Position numbers and translations under genes: made by a program
Shown: piece after piece, positions 61,832 to 64,000 of the stretch
Position numbering within the stretch: position 1 is the stretch's first letter
How the letters are laid out: every line of letters starts with the position of its first letter
Assembly (NCBI GenBank): GCA_965219125.1
Contig: CBDCMO010000001.1
Location: 62,001 to 126,000 of the forward strand
Origin: JBBSOK01 sp965219125
GTDB lineage: Bacteria; Bacteroidota; Bacteroidia; Flavobacteriales; Flavobacteriaceae
DNA: 64,000 nt
Direction: 5' to 3'
The notes under the pieces: model-generated
Told to the model about the DNA's origin: nothing
Seen by the model: only the letters and a program-made list of their open reading frames with translations
Databases searched by the model: none

Positions 61832-62237
61832 TATCAATAAAATAGAACTTACAGAAATACCCAAAATATCCGATCCTGATGGCCGCGGTAACCTTTCAGT
61901 AATTGAAAAAAATGTATTGCCTTTTGAAATAAAAAGGATTTATTATTTGTATGATGTGCCAAGTTCTTCAACCCGTGGAGGTCACGCCCATAAGGAATTA
62001 CTGCAATTTTTAATTGCATTAAGCGGTAGTTTTGATGTTGTTTTGGATAATGGGGATTCTCGAAGAATTATAACCTTAAATAAACCAAATATGGGTTTAT
62101 TAATACCAAACAGCGTGTGGCGCGAATTGGAAAATTTCTCATCCGGCGCAGTTTGTTTATCATTGGTGAGTGCCGCTTATAATGAAGAAGATTATATTCG
62201 GGAATACTCAGATTTCAAGCTATTTAAAGGTGCCTAA
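61818..62237 (+). CDS. FdtA/QdtA-like sugar 3,4-ketoisomerase
   Basis: The start at 61818 (MQFVDINKIELTEIPKISD) gives 139 residues, right for this cupin family. Motifs are DPDGRGNLSVIE, SSSTRGGHAHKELLQFL with the active-site histidines, and LSLVSAAYNEEDYIREYSDF. The enzyme moves the keto group of dTDP-4-keto-6-deoxyglucose from C4 to C3, feeding the FdtB-like aminotransferase at 56596-57702. It overlaps the 3' end of the convergent GT2 gene by 18 bp. Confidence 0.87.
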   Translation: MQFVDINKIELTEIPKISDPDGRGNLSVIEKNVLPFEIKRIYYLYDVPSSSTRGGHAHKELLQFLIALSGSFDVVLDNGDSRRIITLNKPNMGLLIPNSVWRELENFSSGAVCLSLVSAAYNEEDYIREYSDFKLFKGA

Positions 62238-63146
62238 ACGTAAACCAAGTTTTTCTAGATAGTTTTTTGTTTTCAGCATATTTTTTAAGACTATTTTGTT
62301 CTGGCGAAGCAAAAATTGTTGTCTTTTACTTAGATTTTTGAAATCTATCTTATCCAGATTTTGTTGAAAAGCTTTTGAATTACCTTCAAGTTTCGCAATT
62401 ATGCACAAAGAATATCTGTTAAGATCCAAAAATTTTTTTAGAGGTTTATTTGAAGTTTCAAAAGTTTCATAATTTTCAAAAGAAGCTCGGTCATCAGTAT
62501 TTTTGGTAGTTTGAAATAGACTATTTTCTCTTGTAATATAAATAGCACAAACTTTTGGATTAAATACTATATCAAACTGCAATCCCATTCGAATATATAA
62601 ATCTGTATCCTCGCCGCTTTTAATATTTGGATTATATAAACCTACATCTTTAAAAACTTCTGATTTTACTGCAGTTGACGAACTATGTAGCAAAGAATTT
62701 ATCAAACTTCCTTCAAAATAATTATAACGGTCAATTTTAAATTCATTCGCATTTATTGAATATTTATTTTCAAAGGTTTTATTATTCTTTCGCAAACTTG
62801 TGGCTGTCGCAAAAACGAATTCTTTCGGAAATTTAAGTATAGCTTTAAGTTGTTCTTCCAGATAAAATGGAAACCAATAATCATCGGCATCTAAAAGAGC
62901 TATAAATTCTCCTTTAGCCTTGTTAATCACATAATTTCTGCCAGCAGCTGCGCCCATATTTTCTTCAGAAAAATATTGGATTCTTGCATCTGTAAATTTT
63001 AGGATTTCTGCTTCGCTATTGTCTGTTGAGCCGTCGTTTAGGATTATAATCTCAAAATCGGTAAACGTTTGCGCAAGCGCGCTTTGCAATGTCTGTGCAA
63101 TATATTTTTCTTTGTTATAAACCGCTATTACGACTGAAAATTTCAA
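62220..63146 (-). CDS. Family 2 glycosyltransferase
   Basis: The 308-residue protein starts MKFSVVIAVYNKEKYIAQTL and has the GT-A motifs IIILNDGSTDNSE and DxD in ALLDADDYWFPFY, with a C-terminal helical region and no membrane helix. It probably adds a sugar to the surface glycan. The 3' end overlaps that of the FdtA-like gene on the other strand. It is 9 bp downstream of the partial glycosyltransferase gene. Confidence 0.9.
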   Translation of the reverse strand: MKFSVVIAVYNKEKYIAQTLQSALAQTFTDFEIIILNDGSTDNSEAEILKFTDARIQYFSEENMGAAAGRNYVINKAKGEFIALLDADDYWFPFYLEEQLKAILKFPKEFVFATATSLRKNNKTFENKYSINANEFKIDRYNYFEGSLINSLLHSSSTAVKSEVFKDVGLYNPNIKSGEDTDLYIRMGLQFDIVFNPKVCAIYITRENSLFQTTKNTDDRASFENYETFETSNKPLKKFLDLNRYSLCIIAKLEGNSKAFQQNLDKIDFKNLSKRQQFLLRQNKIVLKNMLKTKNYLEKLGLRLGTFK

Positions 63147-63155
63147 AACATTTTT

Positions 63156-64000
63156 TTATTTTAATGAAATATAATAACCCAAACGATAAACATCAAATAT
63201 AAACAAAGAAGGTTTTTTGGAAAGCAAATGGTTTTTCATTGGTATTCGAAATATTTTGTAAAACCATTTCGCCATAAAGCCAATTTTCAAATTTTGTAAT
63301 TGTTTGGCACGTTTAGAAAGAGAAGTTTCTTCAGCCATGATCAGTTCTTGATTTACGAAGAGAAATAACGCTTTCACCGACTCTTCAGACTTTTTCAGAA
63401 ATATTGCACTATCTTCCAAGCCTAAGTGAATAACGGGATTATCAATATGTTGGATATTTATGTTCTTCTTTTTCGAATCCAAAGCAAAAAGTGTGTCTTC
63501 GTGACGAGAATTTGGGATTTCTTCATTAAAGGAAAGTTCAGAAAAAACGTTTTTTTTAATTAAAAAATTGAGTGTTAAAAAGCGTAAATGTGGTTGCTTA
63601 ATTCTTTCTGAAACCGGCAATGCTTCCCGTTTGTTGCCATAAATCCATCGTAATAATTCCTCTTTTTTTGGTGGATTTTTTTGGTATAAAATTCCACCGT
63701 AAATAATTTTGGCGTTTGGCTTTAAAGCTATTATATACTTTTCAATAAAGTCATTTTTTATAATCTGCGTATCAGCATCCAAGAATAGCAAATTTGCATA
63801 TTTTGCATCATTCGCTAATTTATTTCTTATGGCACTTCTGCCAATATTCTTAGCGAGTTTTATATATTTCGTACTTGAAAGTTTATTAATTTCCTCATTT
63901 TCATCTGATGGGTTTGGAGAGCAATCATCATAAACTAAAATCTCGAAATTAATGGCAAGTTTTTCAGTTTGATTGTGAAGTTCAGTTACCAAAGGCATCA
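63156..64000 (-). CDS. Family 2 glycosyltransferase (5' end cut by window)
   Basis: The frame is open to the window edge. The visible start (PLVTELHNQTEKLAINFEIL) begins inside the GT2 fold; the first strand with the VVIPTYN-type motif is outside. Visible motifs are LVYDDCSPNPSDENEE and LLFLDADTQIIKND (DxD). A family enzyme of about 300 residues is expected, so about 10-20 residues are missing. Confidence 0.85.
   Translation of the reverse strand, partial: MPLVTELHNQTEKLAINFEILVYDDCSPNPSDENEEINKLSSTKYIKLAKNIGRSAIRNKLANDAKYANLLFLDADTQIIKNDFIEKYIIALKPNAKIIYGGILYQKNPPKKEELLRWIYGNKREALPVSERIKQPHLRFLTLNFLIKKNVFSELSFNEEIPNSRHEDTLFALDSKKKNINIQHIDNPVIHLGLEDSAIFLKKSEESVKALFLFVNQELIMAEETSLSKRAKQLQNLKIGFMAKWFYKIFRIPMKNHLLSKKPSLFIFDVYRLGYYISLK

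Noticed and set aside
1..64000. tRNA and rRNA genes.
   Set aside because: No cloverleaf or rRNA-like stretch was noticed on either strand by eye, apart from the tRNA-like ends of the tmRNA; a covariance search would be needed to be certain.

Overview
The window reads as a low-GC chromosome segment from the phylum Bacteroidota, most likely family Flavobacteriaceae. Supporting signs are type VI secretion genes of the Bacteroidota-only subtype iii (TssD, TssN, TssO, TssP), DUF3857 proteins, promoters of the TTTG / TAnnTTTG kind (upstream of typA and of the NlpC/P60-tssG-tssN operon), absence of an encoded CCA end on the tmRNA, and a tmRNA tag GENNYALAA.

Positions 1-25,240 (all on the minus strand) are two parallel T6SS cargo modules. 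Each begins with two tssD (Hcp) genes and continues with an effector, a lipoprotein candidate immunity gene and a VgrG; further down each carries an adaptor-like gene, a PAAR-like DUF4280 gene, a large effector and one or more candidate immunity genes. Module A (13,031 down past position 1) has HExxH metallopeptidase effectors, a second effector cassette and an 889-residue OmpA-domain effector. Module B (25,183 down to 13,317) has a lysozyme-like effector, a muramidase + M23 peptidase effector, and a trail of intact and broken lipoprotein genes. The tssD pairs of the two modules share an 864-bp tract, spaced exactly 12,152 bp apart, in which I see only three differences. Three genes in immunity positions are pseudogenes.

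Positions 25,423-33,310 hold structural T6SS genes in two divergent units: an NlpC/P60 lipoprotein, tssG and tssN on the minus strand, and tssE, tssF, tssP, tssK and tssO on the plus strand. tssB, tssC, tssH, tssQ and tssR are not in this window. An intact IS3-family element (33,332-34,724) sits between tssO and ssrA (tmRNA), so the secretion locus abuts the 3' end of ssrA.

Positions 35,176-48,300 are mostly chromosomal housekeeping: a repeat-rich spacer, a saccharopine dehydrogenase-like enzyme, two DUF3857 transglutaminase-like proteins, membrane proteins (DUF1361, DUF2809), a creD cluster with its regulator and two palindromic putative operators, a candidate small RNA, kdsA and typA.

Positions 48,434-64,000 are a surface-polysaccharide region: a methyltransferase, two sulfatase-like membrane proteins, several glycosyltransferases, an O-antigen flippase, and FdtA/FdtB-like enzymes pointing to a 3-amino-3,6-dideoxyhexose. 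The genes at both window edges are incomplete.
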